Shown: positions 1 through 11,688, numbered from the stretch's first letter. The stretch: 64,000 nt of DNA from Fulvimarina manganoxydans (GCF_900176465.1 NZ_FWXR01000002.1:186001-250000); one strand, 5' to 3'. The notes: generated by a model not told the origin, from the sequence alone. Made by a program: numbers and translations.

Positions 1-1792
1 GGGGGCCGCACATTTCGGCGCCGACCGGCACGCGGTAGAAGAGTTTCGAGGTGCCGCGGCCTTCGCCTTCGGTCTCCATGGCCCAAAGGCCGTCGGTGCG
101 GCCGGTGGCCTTCGGCGAATTGCCGTCGGTGGAGATCCAGAGGCGACCGTCGCTGTCGACCGCGCAATTGTCCGGCATTCCAAACCAGCCATTCTCGGTG
201 GTGGCGGTGGAGAAGGTGGCGCCCACATCGGCCACCGACGGATCGCCGCATTTCACCAGGATTTCCCAACGGCCCGAGGTCGCGGCGAAGTCGCCGCCGT
301 CCTCGGCGATCTCGACGATATGGCCGAAGGCGTTGTCGAGGCGCGGATTGGCGGCGTTGGCTTCCTTGCGCTTGGTGTTGTTGGTCAGCATGACATAGAC
401 GCGGCCGTTCGAACCGTTCGGCTCGATGTCCTCCGGCCGGTCCATCGGGGTCGCGCCGAGAAGGTCGGCGGCGCGGCGCGTCTCGATGAGAACGTCGGCC
501 TGGCTTTCGAAGCCGTTCTCGGCGGTCAGCGGACCTTCGCCGAAGGTCAGCGGCATCCAGGTGACGGTGCCGTCCTCGTCGAACTTCGCCACATGAAGCG
601 TTCCGTCGTCGAGAAGGTCCATATTCGCGGCGCGGTCGTCCGGATTGTATTTTCCGGCTGTCACGAATTTGTAGACATAGTCGAAGCGCTCGTCGTCGCC
701 GAGATAGAAGACGACCCGGCCATCGGGAGCGACGATCGACTCGGCGCCTTCATGCTTGAAGCGGCCGAGGGCGGTGCGCTTCTTCGGCACCGAATTCGGA
801 TCCTCCACATCCACCTCGACGACCCAGCCGAAGCGGTTCGGTTCGTTCGGCTCCTTGGAAAGGTCGAAACGGTCGTGGAACTTGCCCCATTCATAGGAGC
901 CTTCCGGCACGCCGTAGCGCTCGTAATTGGCGGCTTCCCTGTGGCCCCCGGGCAGCTCGCCCATGAAGTAGCCGTGGAAATTCTCCTCCGCCATGACATA
1001 GGTGCCCCAGGGCGTGACGCCGCCGGCGCAGTTGTTCAGCGTGCCGAACACCTTGGTGCCGGTCGCGTCAGTCGAGGTCTTGAGGCGGTCATGGCCGGCG
1101 GCCGGGCCGGAAAGCTGCATCTCGGTGGTTGACATGATGCGGCGGTTCTTGGCGCCGTCGCGCACCACCTGCCACTTGCCGTCCACCTTGCGGATTTCGA
1201 CGATCGTGCCGCCATGGGCGGCCATCTCGATGTCGACGCGCTTCTGGTCGGCCGGCGCGACGACCAGCTCCTCGCCCTCGACCTTGACGATGCCCGGGAA
1301 CATCAGATGTTCGTTGGTGTATTCGTGATTAACGACCAGCAGGCCATGCTCGGACGAGCCGTCGATCGGAATGAAGCCGACGAAGTCGTTGTTGTAGCCG
1401 AACTGGCGCGCCTGGGATTCCGGCGTCTGGTTCGTCGGGTCGAAATCCGGGGAATCGGGGAAGAGCCCGTCGCCCCAGCGCAGCAGCACGTCGGCGTCGT
1501 AGCCCTCGGCCACATGATGGTCGGCATCGACGCCGGCGGTCACTTCCTTGAAGTCGAAGCGCTTTGCGCCGGTCTCGGCATGGGCCTCGTCGGCGGCGAG
1601 CAGCGCCATCGGCGACACGGTGGCGGCGATTGCCGTCGCGGCCAGCGAGCCCTGCAGAAACCCACGGCGCGAGAAGCGACGGGCGATGATCTCGCCCATG
1701 GTCGGGTTCGAGGTCGGATTGAGGCCTTCGCCGTCGGCTTCCTCCAGAAGACTGGTCTTAAAATGGGCGCGTAGCGGCGTCTGGTCGTTCAT
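1..1792 (-). CDS. phoX: PhoX-family alkaline phosphatase, 3' end cut by window edge
   Basis: Large exported phosphatase of the PhoX (DUF839) family. About 597 residues are visible from an ATG at 1792, and the C-terminus lies beyond the window. Residues 41-48 read SRRGFLQG, a twin-arginine signal followed by an Ala-rich hydrophobic stretch, so it should be folded in the cytoplasm and exported by Tat. The body carries family-typical segments such as VVNHEYTNEHLMFPG, NNCAGGVTPWGTY and SHELYVMLT-like runs (here GRVYVMLTNNT). Known PhoX enzymes release phosphate from organic esters and use Ca and Fe cofactors. Phosphate-limitation control is usual for the family, but I see no clear Pho box. A Fur-like motif lies 79-93 nt upstream of the start. 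Family assignment is firm; substrate is inferred. Confidence 0.9.
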   Translation of the reverse strand, partial: MNDQTPLRAHFKTSLLEEADGEGLNPTSNPTMGEIIARRFSRRGFLQGSLAATAIAATVSPMALLAADEAHAETGAKRFDFKEVTAGVDADHHVAEGYDADVLLRWGDGLFPDSPDFDPTNQTPESQARQFGYNNDFVGFIPIDGSSEHGLLVVNHEYTNEHLMFPGIVKVEGEELVVAPADQKRVDIEMAAHGGTIVEIRKVDGKWQVVRDGAKNRRIMSTTEMQLSGPAAGHDRLKTSTDATGTKVFGTLNNCAGGVTPWGTYVMAEENFHGYFMGELPGGHREAANYERYGVPEGSYEWGKFHDRFDLSKEPNEPNRFGWVVEVDVEDPNSVPKKRTALGRFKHEGAESIVAPDGRVVFYLGDDERFDYVYKFVTAGKYNPDDRAANMDLLDDGTLHVAKFDEDGTVTWMPLTFGEGPLTAENGFESQADVLIETRRAADLLGATPMDRPEDIEPNGSNGRVYVMLTNNTKRKEANAANPRLDNAFGHIVEIAEDGGDFAATSGRWEILVKCGDPSVADVGATFSTATTENGWFGMPDNCAVDSDGRLWISTDGNSPKATGRTDGLWAMETEGEGRGTSKLFYRVPVGAEMCGP

Positions 1793-1870
1793 CGTCTCAC
1801 CTCGTTCAAAAAGGATCAGACCAAATCACGGCCGCCACGAAGGCGCCGATGGGGTGGCCTGAGAGGGAGT

Positions 1871-1885
1871 TGATAATCATTCTAA
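1871..1885. promoter_or_regulatory. possible Fur/iron-type box upstream of phoX
   Basis: TGATAATCATTCTAA matches the 7-1-7 Fur motif TGATAAT-N-ATTATCA perfectly in the left half and at 5 of 7 positions in the right half. It sits in an AT-rich island about 80 nt upstream of the phoX start on the opposite strand. Seen directly; the regulatory role is inference and a chance match is possible. Confidence 0.3.
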
Positions 1886-2019
1886 ATAACGGTTCGATGA
1901 CAGGGTGGGCGTGAAGCGATCGGCTGCACCGACACATGCCTGTGGGCGGACATCGTGGACGATCCGCTTGCACCGGATATGGACGCGATCCATAGTAATG
2001 CGCCGAGATTTCATGGAGC

Positions 2020-2271
2020 TTGGGCAAGAAGGAGGTGCTGAAAGAGCGCTACGGTCTCGGCTTCGGGACCGTCGTGGCGGCTCTCGACGAGAGAAAGCTC
2101 CTGTTCAATCGTCAGCATCCGAACAGGGACAGATACCCCGATCAGCGGCAGATGGTCATCGAGATCGACGGCTATGCCTGGGTGGTCCCGTATATCGAGA
2201 CCGATGGGGGAATTTTCCTCAAGACGATGTTTCCAAGCCGCCGCGCCACGCGCGAGTTCATGGGGCAATGA
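2020..2271 (+). CDS. putative toxin of a type II toxin-antitoxin pair, start uncertain
   Basis: Small protein of up to 83 residues resembling the short toxin-like proteins encoded just before CopG/BrnA-like antitoxins: an ERYGLGF segment, then HPNRDRYPDQRQ, EIDGYAWVVPY and IFLKTMFPSRRATREF. The reading frame opens after a TAA at 1996-1998 and contains no ATG. The only usual starts are TTG at 2020 and GTG at 2035. The frame upstream of TTG reads CAEISWSLGKKE, which looks like the normal N-terminus of this family (EIxWDxxKN), so the start may have been lost or is non-canonical. The stop overlaps the antitoxin ATG. It may be a decayed toxin. Confidence 0.55.
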   Translation: MGKKEVLKERYGLGFGTVVAALDERKLLFNRQHPNRDRYPDQRQMVIEIDGYAWVVPYIETDGGIFLKTMFPSRRATREFMGQ

Positions 2272-2552
2272 TGATGACTGGCAAAGAGCCTGAACCCATT
2301 CTCAGCGACGACGAACGCGAGGACTATGATCTCAGCGAAAGCGGCGATTGGGTCGAAGTCGACGACGCGGGAAGCCGGAACGCCGACCTTCAGGCCGCCG
2401 CGCGTCGCCATCTCGCCGGCCTGCCGCGCCGCCGCATCTCCATCGCGATTCCCGAACGCGATCTCCTGCGCCTGAAGACGAAGGCTGCTGAAAAGGGCAT
2501 GCCCTACCAGACGCTGATCAACTCGATCCTGCATGAGTATGTGGAGCGGTAG
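2268..2552 (+). CDS. putative ribbon-helix-helix antitoxin (CopG/BrnA-like)
   Basis: 94-residue protein beginning at one of three tandem ATGs; the first overlaps the toxin stop as ATGA, which suggests translational coupling. The N-terminal half is acidic (LSDDEREDYDLSESGDW). The C-terminal half is a ribbon-helix-helix DNA-binding module: a short strand (RRRISIAIPERDL) followed by two helices (LRLKTKAAEKGMP and YQTLINSILHEYV). Such proteins neutralise the cognate toxin and repress their own operon. The antitoxin frame runs further upstream as an open frame, but that part is a shadow of the toxin gene. The role as antitoxin rests on domain type and gene order. Confidence 0.7.
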   Translation: MMMTGKEPEPILSDDEREDYDLSESGDWVEVDDAGSRNADLQAAARRHLAGLPRRRISIAIPERDLLRLKTKAAEKGMPYQTLINSILHEYVER

Positions 2553-2569
2553 GGCGGCCCAGCCGGGTA

Positions 2570-2707
2570 ACTGCTCACGTGGTTGGCAGAAGCTGGCAAA
2601 ATTCTGCTCTGACCGAAAACTCGTGCGACGATAACGCATTGATTCCTAAGGAGCACGATTTTGATGATTTTCGCACGTGTCGCGAAAGTGCCAACCACGT
2701 GAGCAGT
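2570..2707. repeat. 138-bp element with perfect 19-bp terminal inverted repeats
   Basis: ACTGCTCACGTGGTTGGCA at 2570-2588 and its exact reverse complement at 2689-2707 bracket 100 bp with no credible gene. The element fills the gap between two convergent genes: it starts 17 nt after the antitoxin stop and ends 2 nt before the stop of the next gene. No target-site duplication is evident. It could be a MITE-like miniature element, a recombination site or a bidirectional 3' signal; the loop is long for a terminator. Confidence 0.6.
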
Positions 2708-2709
2708 CA

Positions 2710-2949
2710 TTAAGGCATTGACGCATCGTCCCTTTCATCATCAAGATGCACCTCCCCAATCGCCTGGTAAAGATCAAACAAGCTTTGGTGTATTTCGCTT
2801 GCGCGGCGGGACCAGTCGGAATTGACCTTGATGGCTTCGGCCTCGACCAGTTCGCTCTCGACCAGCGTCATGATCACGGAGGCCATGTGGAGCGCTTCGT
2901 GGCGGTGGAACTCGTCTGGCACGGCACGACGCTTCTTTGATTTCGCCAT
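2710..2949 (-). CDS. hypothetical small protein, 79 aa
   Basis: I do not recognise a characterised family. It begins with a basic patch (MAKSKKRRAVP) and continues as a probable helical protein with HRHEALHMASVIMTLVESELVEAE and a second helix around HQSLFDLYQAIGEV; no membrane segment or signal peptide. A strong ribosome-binding site (GAGGAGGGAA) precedes the ATG at 2949, which makes it a likely real gene. It lies 29 nt downstream of the 147-aa membrane protein gene and may be the last gene of the uvrB transcript. Confidence 0.6.
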   Translation of the reverse strand: MAKSKKRRAVPDEFHRHEALHMASVIMTLVESELVEAEAIKVNSDWSRRASEIHQSLFDLYQAIGEVHLDDERDDASMP

Positions 2950-2978
2950 GGCGATCGTCTTTCCCTCCTCATCTGTTT

Positions 2979-3418
2979 TTAACGGGGATTCGGGTTTTCA
3001 TTCCGCAATCTTCTCACCAGCACCCAAACCGCGCGCAGCATCCACGCGATGAAGACGATCGCTCCTATTGCCGTGACGAGCGCCAGCAGGGGGCGGAACT
3101 CCCCAACGCTGATTCCCAGAATCACCCAAACCGGGGCCGGTATGCCGAACTGAAAGACTATCATCCCGAAGTTGCGGATGAAGCTTTCGAACTTGGCACC
3201 CGGAAAGCCCTCGCAAACGACGACACTTACTAAGGCATCGGTCCAGTAGCAGGAGCCGGGAACGCGATCTTCGAACTGGACGGTCATGATCTCGGCATAG
3301 ATGCCTGAAGCGACAGCGAGGAGCAGCAAGACCGCGACAACGCCGCCGATCCACCAGGACAGACGTCCGCCGGGATGGCGTTGTCGGCTCGGGGTGTTCT
3401 TTTCGACCGCGTCCTTCC

Positions 3419-3422
<4 letters not shown>
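2979..3422 (-). CDS. hypothetical inner-membrane protein, 147 aa
   Basis: Three hydrophobic segments can be seen: residues about 24-44 ([19 protein letters not shown]), about 82-105 ([20 protein letters not shown]) and about 110-135 ([18 protein letters not shown]), with a cysteine-containing loop ([18 protein letters not shown]) between the first and second, likely periplasmic. The GTG start at 3422 overlaps the uvrB stop as GTGA, so translation is probably coupled to uvrB. Function unknown; no homologue family comes to mind. Confidence 0.65.
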
Positions 3423-6619
<3,197 letters not shown>

Positions 6620-6750
6620 AGCGGAACATATAGAGACCGCCCCGAGCGTATGGAAGCGCCGGGGCGGCTCGAAAAGCGGTTTTCCGCCAAGATCATCGAC
6701 AAGCCAGGTGATGAGAGCCGGCTCGTGATTGGCGGCTCAGTCGTTGATCG

Positions 6751-7641
6751 TCAGTTGGACGCGGATTGCTGCCCGCTCATGGGCTGGCGATCGCGAAGAT
6801 CCTGCTCGCCATAGGGCATGTCGTAATTGGTCAAGCCTGGATTCCAGCCATAGCCGTAGCCGTAGAAGGGATAGGCGTAGCGGCCGTTGGTGAAGCCGGT
6901 ACCGGAGCCTGGCTGAACGACCACGGCCTGGATCTTACCGTCGGAAATCAGGATGTCGTCGACATAGCCGTAATTGGTCCAGCTGTTGTCGCTGCCCTGA
7001 TAGCGGACATAATCGTCGATCAATTCGCCGGCGCGCCACAGGCGTGGGCCGGTATCGACCTCCTGGAACCAACCGCCTTCGACATTCACCACCTGATCAT
7101 TGACCTGCTCTGCAGTGATATATTCCCGATCGAAGCCGTCATAGTCCTCGATATTGTCCTCGGTCACTGGAACGCTGACGTTTTCAGTGCCCGGCGCGTA
7201 GTCGACCTCGTCCCAGGGAATGGTGACATGGGTGTCGCCGATGTCCCAGAGCCCGCCGACCTCTGCCAGGATCGCGACCGCCTCGTCATTGGTGCCGAAG
7301 AGGACATTCTCGACTTCGCCGATTTCCTCGCCATCCGGCCCGTAAAGGTCGGCGTCCATCAGCTCTTCGGTGCTGACCGTGGCGTCGGAGGTGATGTCGG
7401 GATGCCAATCGGGCAGGGAGACGACATTGCGCCCGCTCTGGGTCTGGCCCTGGACGCTGGCCGAATTGCCGGTCTGCATGTCGCTGTCATTGGCGTTCAT
7501 GCTTCCCGTATCGGACGTGCCCATCGTCTCCGGGCGATTGCCGCTGGAGGCCGCCTCGCCGGTGTTCTGGGCAAAAGCGGGGGCAGCAAACGCCGATGTC
7601 GCGGCGATGATGGCGATGAGGGATGTGCGATGAAGATTCAT
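6751..7641 (-). CDS. exported PRC-barrel protein
   Basis: 296-residue protein with an N-terminal signal peptide (IAIIAATSAFAAPAFA, cleavage near residue 24), then a Ser/Asn/Gln-rich linker and two PRC-barrel-like units. The first centres on LMDADLYGPDGEEIGEVENV; the second begins near LIDDYVRYQGSDNSW. The C-terminal part is Tyr/Gly-rich (FYGYGYGWNPGL). PRC barrels are small beta-barrels known from photosynthetic reaction centre H and from RimM; in exported alphaproteobacterial proteins the role is unknown. A strong ribosome-binding site (GGAGGAG) supports the ATG at 7641. A larger paralogous protein lies at 12635-14485. Confidence 0.8.
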   Translation of the reverse strand: MNLHRTSLIAIIAATSAFAAPAFAQNTGEAASSGNRPETMGTSDTGSMNANDSDMQTGNSASVQGQTQSGRNVVSLPDWHPDITSDATVSTEELMDADLYGPDGEEIGEVENVLFGTNDEAVAILAEVGGLWDIGDTHVTIPWDEVDYAPGTENVSVPVTEDNIEDYDGFDREYITAEQVNDQVVNVEGGWFQEVDTGPRLWRAGELIDDYVRYQGSDNSWTNYGYVDDILISDGKIQAVVVQPGSGTGFTNGRYAYPFYGYGYGWNPGLTNYDMPYGEQDLRDRQPMSGQQSASN

Positions 7642-8048
7642 GGTACTCCTCCGTCATTCGGTTGGATGGCGGAGCCTCTAAAATGGGCTCTCCCAGGCGC
7701 TCTTCGCTTTGACCGGCTCGGCCATAGGATGGCGCCTTTGGAGGGGGCAATGGCGACGCAGCGACGAAAGTTTCGGATAAAATCGATACCTATCAAAGGA
7801 TTAGCTGGCTCGACATGGCGAGGCGCCGGCCCGAGGAATAAGGCCATCGCCATGTAACGCCGGCCATGAAAACATCGCCTAACGGTCTTTATTGCGCCGC
7901 AGCATAGCCTATTATCTCTGTCTCAAAGTGCCTTTCCGGGGCTGCGCGCACGGCTAGGCTCGTGACTCAAGGCAGCCGGACAATTCGGTGCGTGACCGGA
8001 CGTTGCGGCGCCGCCTTCTATGTCGAATTCGATCTGAGGAGCCCGCCA
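7642..8048. other. intergenic region between divergent PRC-barrel and mscS genes
   Basis: About 400 bases that must hold the promoters of both divergent genes. I see no convincing operator, RNA or additional gene; the short open frames here lack ribosome-binding sites and family resemblance. Confidence 0.5.
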
Positions 8049-9188
8049 ATGGAGAGCCTCGACCGCATTTTCAGTCAGATCGTCGCCGCGCTTGCATGGC
8101 TGCCGAGCGAGATCGTGGGCCTCATCCTGCTCGCCCTCGCAGCAAGCCTTGCGATCGGTATTCATATGTTCGCGCTGCGCCTCGTCACCCGCGCGCTTCG
8201 GGGGCGGCAGACCTATTGGCGAAGCGTGGTCCTGCGCACCAAAGGGCCGACACGGCTTGCCGTCATCATTCTTCTGGCGTCGGCGGCCGTGCGCGCCGCC
8301 CCGTTCAAGGCTACCGATACGGCGATCCTGACCCAGATTCTCGGCGTCGCCTTCATCTGCCTCGTCGGCTGGACGCTCATTCGCGTCCTGCAGATTTTTT
8401 CCGAGCTGCATCTTCGGCGTTTTCGCCTCGATGAGGAGGACAATCTCCTCGCCCGAAAGCATGTCACGCAAATCCGAATCCTGATGCGCGCGGCCACCGT
8501 TCTAATCGTGCTGATCACGGCGGCCGCGGTGATGATGACCTTCGAGAGCGTGCGCCAATACGGCGTATCGCTTCTGGCGGCGGGCGGCGCGGCGGGCATC
8601 GTCGTCGGCCTCGCCGCTCAGCCAGTCCTGTCGAACCTCCTCGCCGGAATCCAGATCGCCATCACGCAGCCGGTCCGCCTGGAAGATGCCGTCGTCGTCG
8701 AAGGCGAGTGGGGCTGGGTGGAGGAGATCACCATGACCTATGCCGTGGTTCGCCTCTGGGACTGGCGCCGTCTCGTCCTGCCGATCCGCTATTTCATCGA
8801 AAAGCCGTTCCAGAACTGGACGCGGGAGAATGGCGCGATCATCGGCACCGTGATGCTGCGTCTGGATTATACGGCGCCGATCGCCGCGATCCGCGAGAAG
8901 GCCGCAGCCTTTGCGGCGGAATCGGCCTTATGGGATCGCCGGGTCATCAATGTGCAGGTAACCGAGGCACTGTCCGAGACGTTGGAAATCCGTGTCCTGG
9001 TCTCGGCGTCGACGTCGCCGCGGGCATGGGATCTGAGATGCGAGATGCGGGAGAAGCTGATCGCCTGGCTGCAGAGCGATTATGCCGATTGCCTGCCACG
9101 CCAACGGGTCGAATTCACGACCTCTCACGATCAGCCCATGGCGACAGTCAGGGTCAGGGAGACCGAACGGCCCATGGCCGCCGAATGA
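8049..9188 (+). CDS. MscS-family mechanosensitive ion channel
   Basis: 379-residue channel of the small-conductance mechanosensitive (MscS) family, which opens on membrane tension to release solutes during hypo-osmotic shock. Four or five transmembrane segments lie in the first 190 residues. The pore-lining helix is recognisable from the Gly/Ala-rich run LLAAGGAAGIVVGLAAQPV, followed by the beta domain (DAVVVEGEWGWVEEI, LPIRYFIEKPFQNWTR) and a cytoplasmic alpha/beta domain. The ATG at 8049 is preceded by GAGGAG and was preferred to an upstream in-frame start because the upstream residues do not look like protein. A shorter second member lies at 51413-52318. Confidence 0.9.
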   Translation: MESLDRIFSQIVAALAWLPSEIVGLILLALAASLAIGIHMFALRLVTRALRGRQTYWRSVVLRTKGPTRLAVIILLASAAVRAAPFKATDTAILTQILGVAFICLVGWTLIRVLQIFSELHLRRFRLDEEDNLLARKHVTQIRILMRAATVLIVLITAAAVMMTFESVRQYGVSLLAAGGAAGIVVGLAAQPVLSNLLAGIQIAITQPVRLEDAVVVEGEWGWVEEITMTYAVVRLWDWRRLVLPIRYFIEKPFQNWTRENGAIIGTVMLRLDYTAPIAAIREKAAAFAAESALWDRRVINVQVTEALSETLEIRVLVSASTSPRAWDLRCEMREKLIAWLQSDYADCLPRQRVEFTTSHDQPMATVRVRETERPMAAE

Positions 9189-9225
9189 TGAGAGGGCAGG
9201 GCCGAAGGGGCGATTGGATCAGAGC

Positions 9226-9723
9226 CTATGGCTGAGCAGCAACGCTGCTCAGCCTGTCCAGGGCCTTTTCCATCATCAGGATCGGCTCGGCATCCTTGGC
9301 GATGCCATGGCGTTCGGCAAGTTCGGTCGGCGCCACATAGCCCACCAGGGTTTGCCCGCCTTCTTCCCAGACGAGGATCTTTTGGGGCAGGTCGATCGCG
9401 ATGGACCGCTGCTCCTGCATGAGCGGGGTGCCGATCTTCGGATTGCCGAAAATGACGACGGTCGTCGGCGGCAATTCGAGCCTGACGAAGGATGCGTTTT
9501 CCGCATGGTCGACAGTGGCCATGATCGTGGCGCCGGCCCCCTCGATCGCGGCGGTGAGAGCAGAGACCGTGTCCGGGACGGAATGGGCGCTCACCTTGGT
9601 AACCCAGTCGCTTTCGCCGGCCGAGGCAGCGGAGGCAAGGATCGTGGCGCCCGCCGCAAGAAGAAGGGGTCGGATCGGTTTCAAAGCGCAGCCCCTGGCA
9701 AAGCGTCTTGCGTTACGTCTCAT
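9226..9723 (-). CDS. exported DUF302 protein
   Basis: 165-residue protein with a signal peptide (LLLAAGATILASAASA) and a DUF302 domain: DTVSALTAAIEGAGATIMATVDH near its start, then VVIFGNPKIGTPLMQ and IDLPQKILVWEEGG. DUF302 proteins are small alpha/beta proteins of unknown biochemical role, some linked to thermal or heavy-metal stress. The start at 9723 follows AAGGAGC; an upstream ATG adds 15 residues that do not fit a signal peptide. It follows periplasmic msrA on the same strand after 45 nt and may be cotranscribed with it. Confidence 0.85.
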   Translation of the reverse strand: MRRNARRFARGCALKPIRPLLLAAGATILASAASAGESDWVTKVSAHSVPDTVSALTAAIEGAGATIMATVDHAENASFVRLELPPTTVVIFGNPKIGTPLMQEQRSIAIDLPQKILVWEEGGQTLVGYVAPTELAERHGIAKDAEPILMMEKALDRLSSVAAQP

Positions 9724-9768
9724 CAACGGTGCTCCTTGCTCCGTCCGCTCGTCCGAGCAGCCGCGCAA

Positions 9769-10380
9769 TCAGCCGATCGCGTCCTTGATGCCCTTGAAGG
9801 CGTCGTCGCCCCAGACCCGCTCGACGGTCTTGTTGCGCCCGCAGCCTGTCCGATAGAATTTATACTTCACCGGGTTCTTGAGATAGTAGTCCTGATGATA
9901 GCCCTCGGCTTCCCAGAAGGTCGGCGCCATGGCGACCTCGGTCGCGACGCTGCCGAGCTGCTTCTCGACATCGGCCTTCGTCGCTTTCGCTTTTTGGAGT
10001 TGTTCCTGATCGGTCGCGAAAATTGCCGTCGTGTAGGAGTGGCCCCGATCGCAGAACTGGCCGCCGCCATCGGTTGGATCGATCGAGTGCCAGAAGACGG
10101 TCAACAGCTCGTCATAGGAGACCTTGGACGGATCGTAGGTGACGCGCACCGCCTCCACATGGCCCGAATGGTTCTGATAGGTCGGGTTTTCGCTGGAGCC
10201 GCCGATATAGCCGGACACCGTGGATGTTACGCCATCCACATGGTCAAAATCGGATTCGACACACCAGAAACAGCCGCCGGCGAAGATCGCGGTTTGCGTA
10301 TCCTGGGCAAAGCTGGGGGTGATGGCGAAGCTGGATGCGGTGGCTGCAAGGGCGGCCATGAGCGCTGCCGGACGTATCAT
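9769..10380 (-). CDS. msrA: periplasmic peptide-methionine (S)-S-oxide reductase
   Basis: MsrA reduces methionine-S-sulfoxide in oxidised proteins. The catalytic motif GGCFWC is at residues 35-40 with catalytic Cys37, followed by family segments YIGGSSENPTYQNH, HSIDPTDGGGQFCDRG and EGYHQDYY; the C-terminal GCGRNK carries a likely resolving cysteine. An N-terminal signal peptide (AALMAALAATASSFAITPSFA) sends it to the periplasm, unlike the usual cytoplasmic form. The start at 10380 was chosen for a GGGAG site 8 nt upstream. Probably works in envelope oxidative-stress repair together with the DUF302 gene downstream. Confidence 0.95.
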   Translation of the reverse strand: MIRPAALMAALAATASSFAITPSFAQDTQTAIFAGGCFWCVESDFDHVDGVTSTVSGYIGGSSENPTYQNHSGHVEAVRVTYDPSKVSYDELLTVFWHSIDPTDGGGQFCDRGHSYTTAIFATDQEQLQKAKATKADVEKQLGSVATEVAMAPTFWEAEGYHQDYYLKNPVKYKFYRTGCGRNKTVERVWGDDAFKGIKDAIG

Positions 10381-10842
10381 TGTTGAAACTCCCATTTCAT
10401 GCGAGCCATGACCCTGATGAATGGGCTGGCTCGTCCTTACGATCGTCGATGAACACGGATCGCCGGACCATGCGGCGGCGCCCATTCTCATGTTTCGTTG
10501 AAGACATGACTCTGGTTTCGAGCATGCGCGATCAACATCGGCGTGATCGGCTCGTGATCGCGCCCTCGGCGGCTTGGTGCGTGTCGGACACCGACAAACT
10601 GTCCGGCTGATTCAAACGGGCATTCTATTGCAGTTCGGGCGGTGTTTGCGCGGTGTTCAAGTCCGCTGTCACGGATCGATAGAACCGATGCGACGAGACG
10701 TGGTGCGCTGCAGGTCGGAGGCAAGATCGAGGGTGCCGCCGATGGATGCGACAGATTCGGCTTTGCAAAGCACGGATGCCGTTGCAAATGGGACGGTGGC
10801 AACCCACTCTCTACCGGGAAGCCTCTCGACTGGGAATCCAGC
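10381..10842. other. intergenic region between divergent msrA and cyclase genes
   Basis: About 460 bases. The only local structure I notice is an 11-bp palindrome GTGTCGGACAC at 10577-10587. Several short open frames cross this region but none has a ribosome-binding site or recognisable sequence. Confidence 0.4.
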
Positions 10843-11688
10843 ATGAAACGGATGAAGCGCCGTCTGACCGCGGTCATGTGTGCCGACGTCGCGCATTACT
10901 CGACGTTGATGGAAGCAGACGATGAGGGCACCCTCGCGCAACTCAAGGCCTGCCGCGAGCTGATGATCGAATTGGTGGAGAGCCATGACGGGCGCTTCAT
11001 CAACAGCTGGGGCGATGCGGTCATCTTCGAATTCACCAGTATTACGGAAGCGGTCCGCTGCGCCGTGGAAATCCAGAAGGCGATTGCCGCACGGAATGTA
11101 GATCTGCCGAGCGACCGTCGCATGGATTTCCGGATCGGCATCAATCTCGGCGACATGCTGATCGAAGGTGATGACATTTACGGCGAAGGGGTCAATGTCG
11201 CCGCCCGCTTGCAGGAGGTCGCTCCGATCGGCGGTATCCTTGTGTCGAGCACGGTCCATGATCAGGTCCGTCATCTCGTCGGTCTTGCCATTCTGCCTGT
11301 TGGGCCGGTGAAACTTCGCAATATCGGCGAGCCTGTCGACGTTTTCGCTATTCGCCCGCCGGGCTCCAATCTGGAGGCGATGTCGGGCGCGGTGCTTTCG
11401 GACAAGGCCCGGCGGGCTTTGCCTTCCCCGCAGACAGAAGCCGAGCAGGCGCATCAGAGCCTGGCGGAGCAGGCACAGGCCTTCTTGCGCCGGCAGCCGC
11501 GCCGCCTTCGAGCCTGTCTGATGATGGTCGGCTTTTTCTTCTTTCTGAATCTCGTAACGTCCGGCCTGTCGAATCTCTGGTTCTACTGGCCCTCTCTACC
11601 CTTTCTTTTGCCGATCCTCTGGACCCTCTTGGGCGGACGCTCACGCAAGCATCGATCCGCGTTTCAGGGAGGCCAAGCCAAGCGCTGA
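10843..11688 (+). CDS. class III adenylate/guanylate cyclase with C-terminal membrane hairpin
   Basis: 281-residue nucleotide cyclase, making cAMP or cGMP. The catalytic domain occupies residues 1-170: first metal Asp in AVMCADVAHYSTLM, second in NSWGDAVIFEF, and the transition-state Asn/Arg pair in GEGVNVAARLQ. A Gln/Ala-rich linker leads to two hydrophobic helices (about 227-245 and 249-265) joined by a short turn, resembling a 2TM module that would anchor the enzyme to the inner membrane by its C-terminus, the reverse of the usual order. The ATG at 10843 has only a weak ribosome-binding site. Substrate choice between ATP and GTP is not settled here. Confidence 0.88.
   Translation: MKRMKRRLTAVMCADVAHYSTLMEADDEGTLAQLKACRELMIELVESHDGRFINSWGDAVIFEFTSITEAVRCAVEIQKAIAARNVDLPSDRRMDFRIGINLGDMLIEGDDIYGEGVNVAARLQEVAPIGGILVSSTVHDQVRHLVGLAILPVGPVKLRNIGEPVDVFAIRPPGSNLEAMSGAVLSDKARRALPSPQTEAEQAHQSLAEQAQAFLRRQPRRLRACLMMVGFFFFLNLVTSGLSNLWFYWPSLPFLLPILWTLLGGRSRKHRSAFQGGQAKR

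Noticed and set aside
2020-2552. Single 215-aa protein spanning toxin and antitoxin region from 1905
   Set aside because: The first 120 residues are an out-of-frame reading of the toxin gene; only the C-terminal part is the antitoxin.
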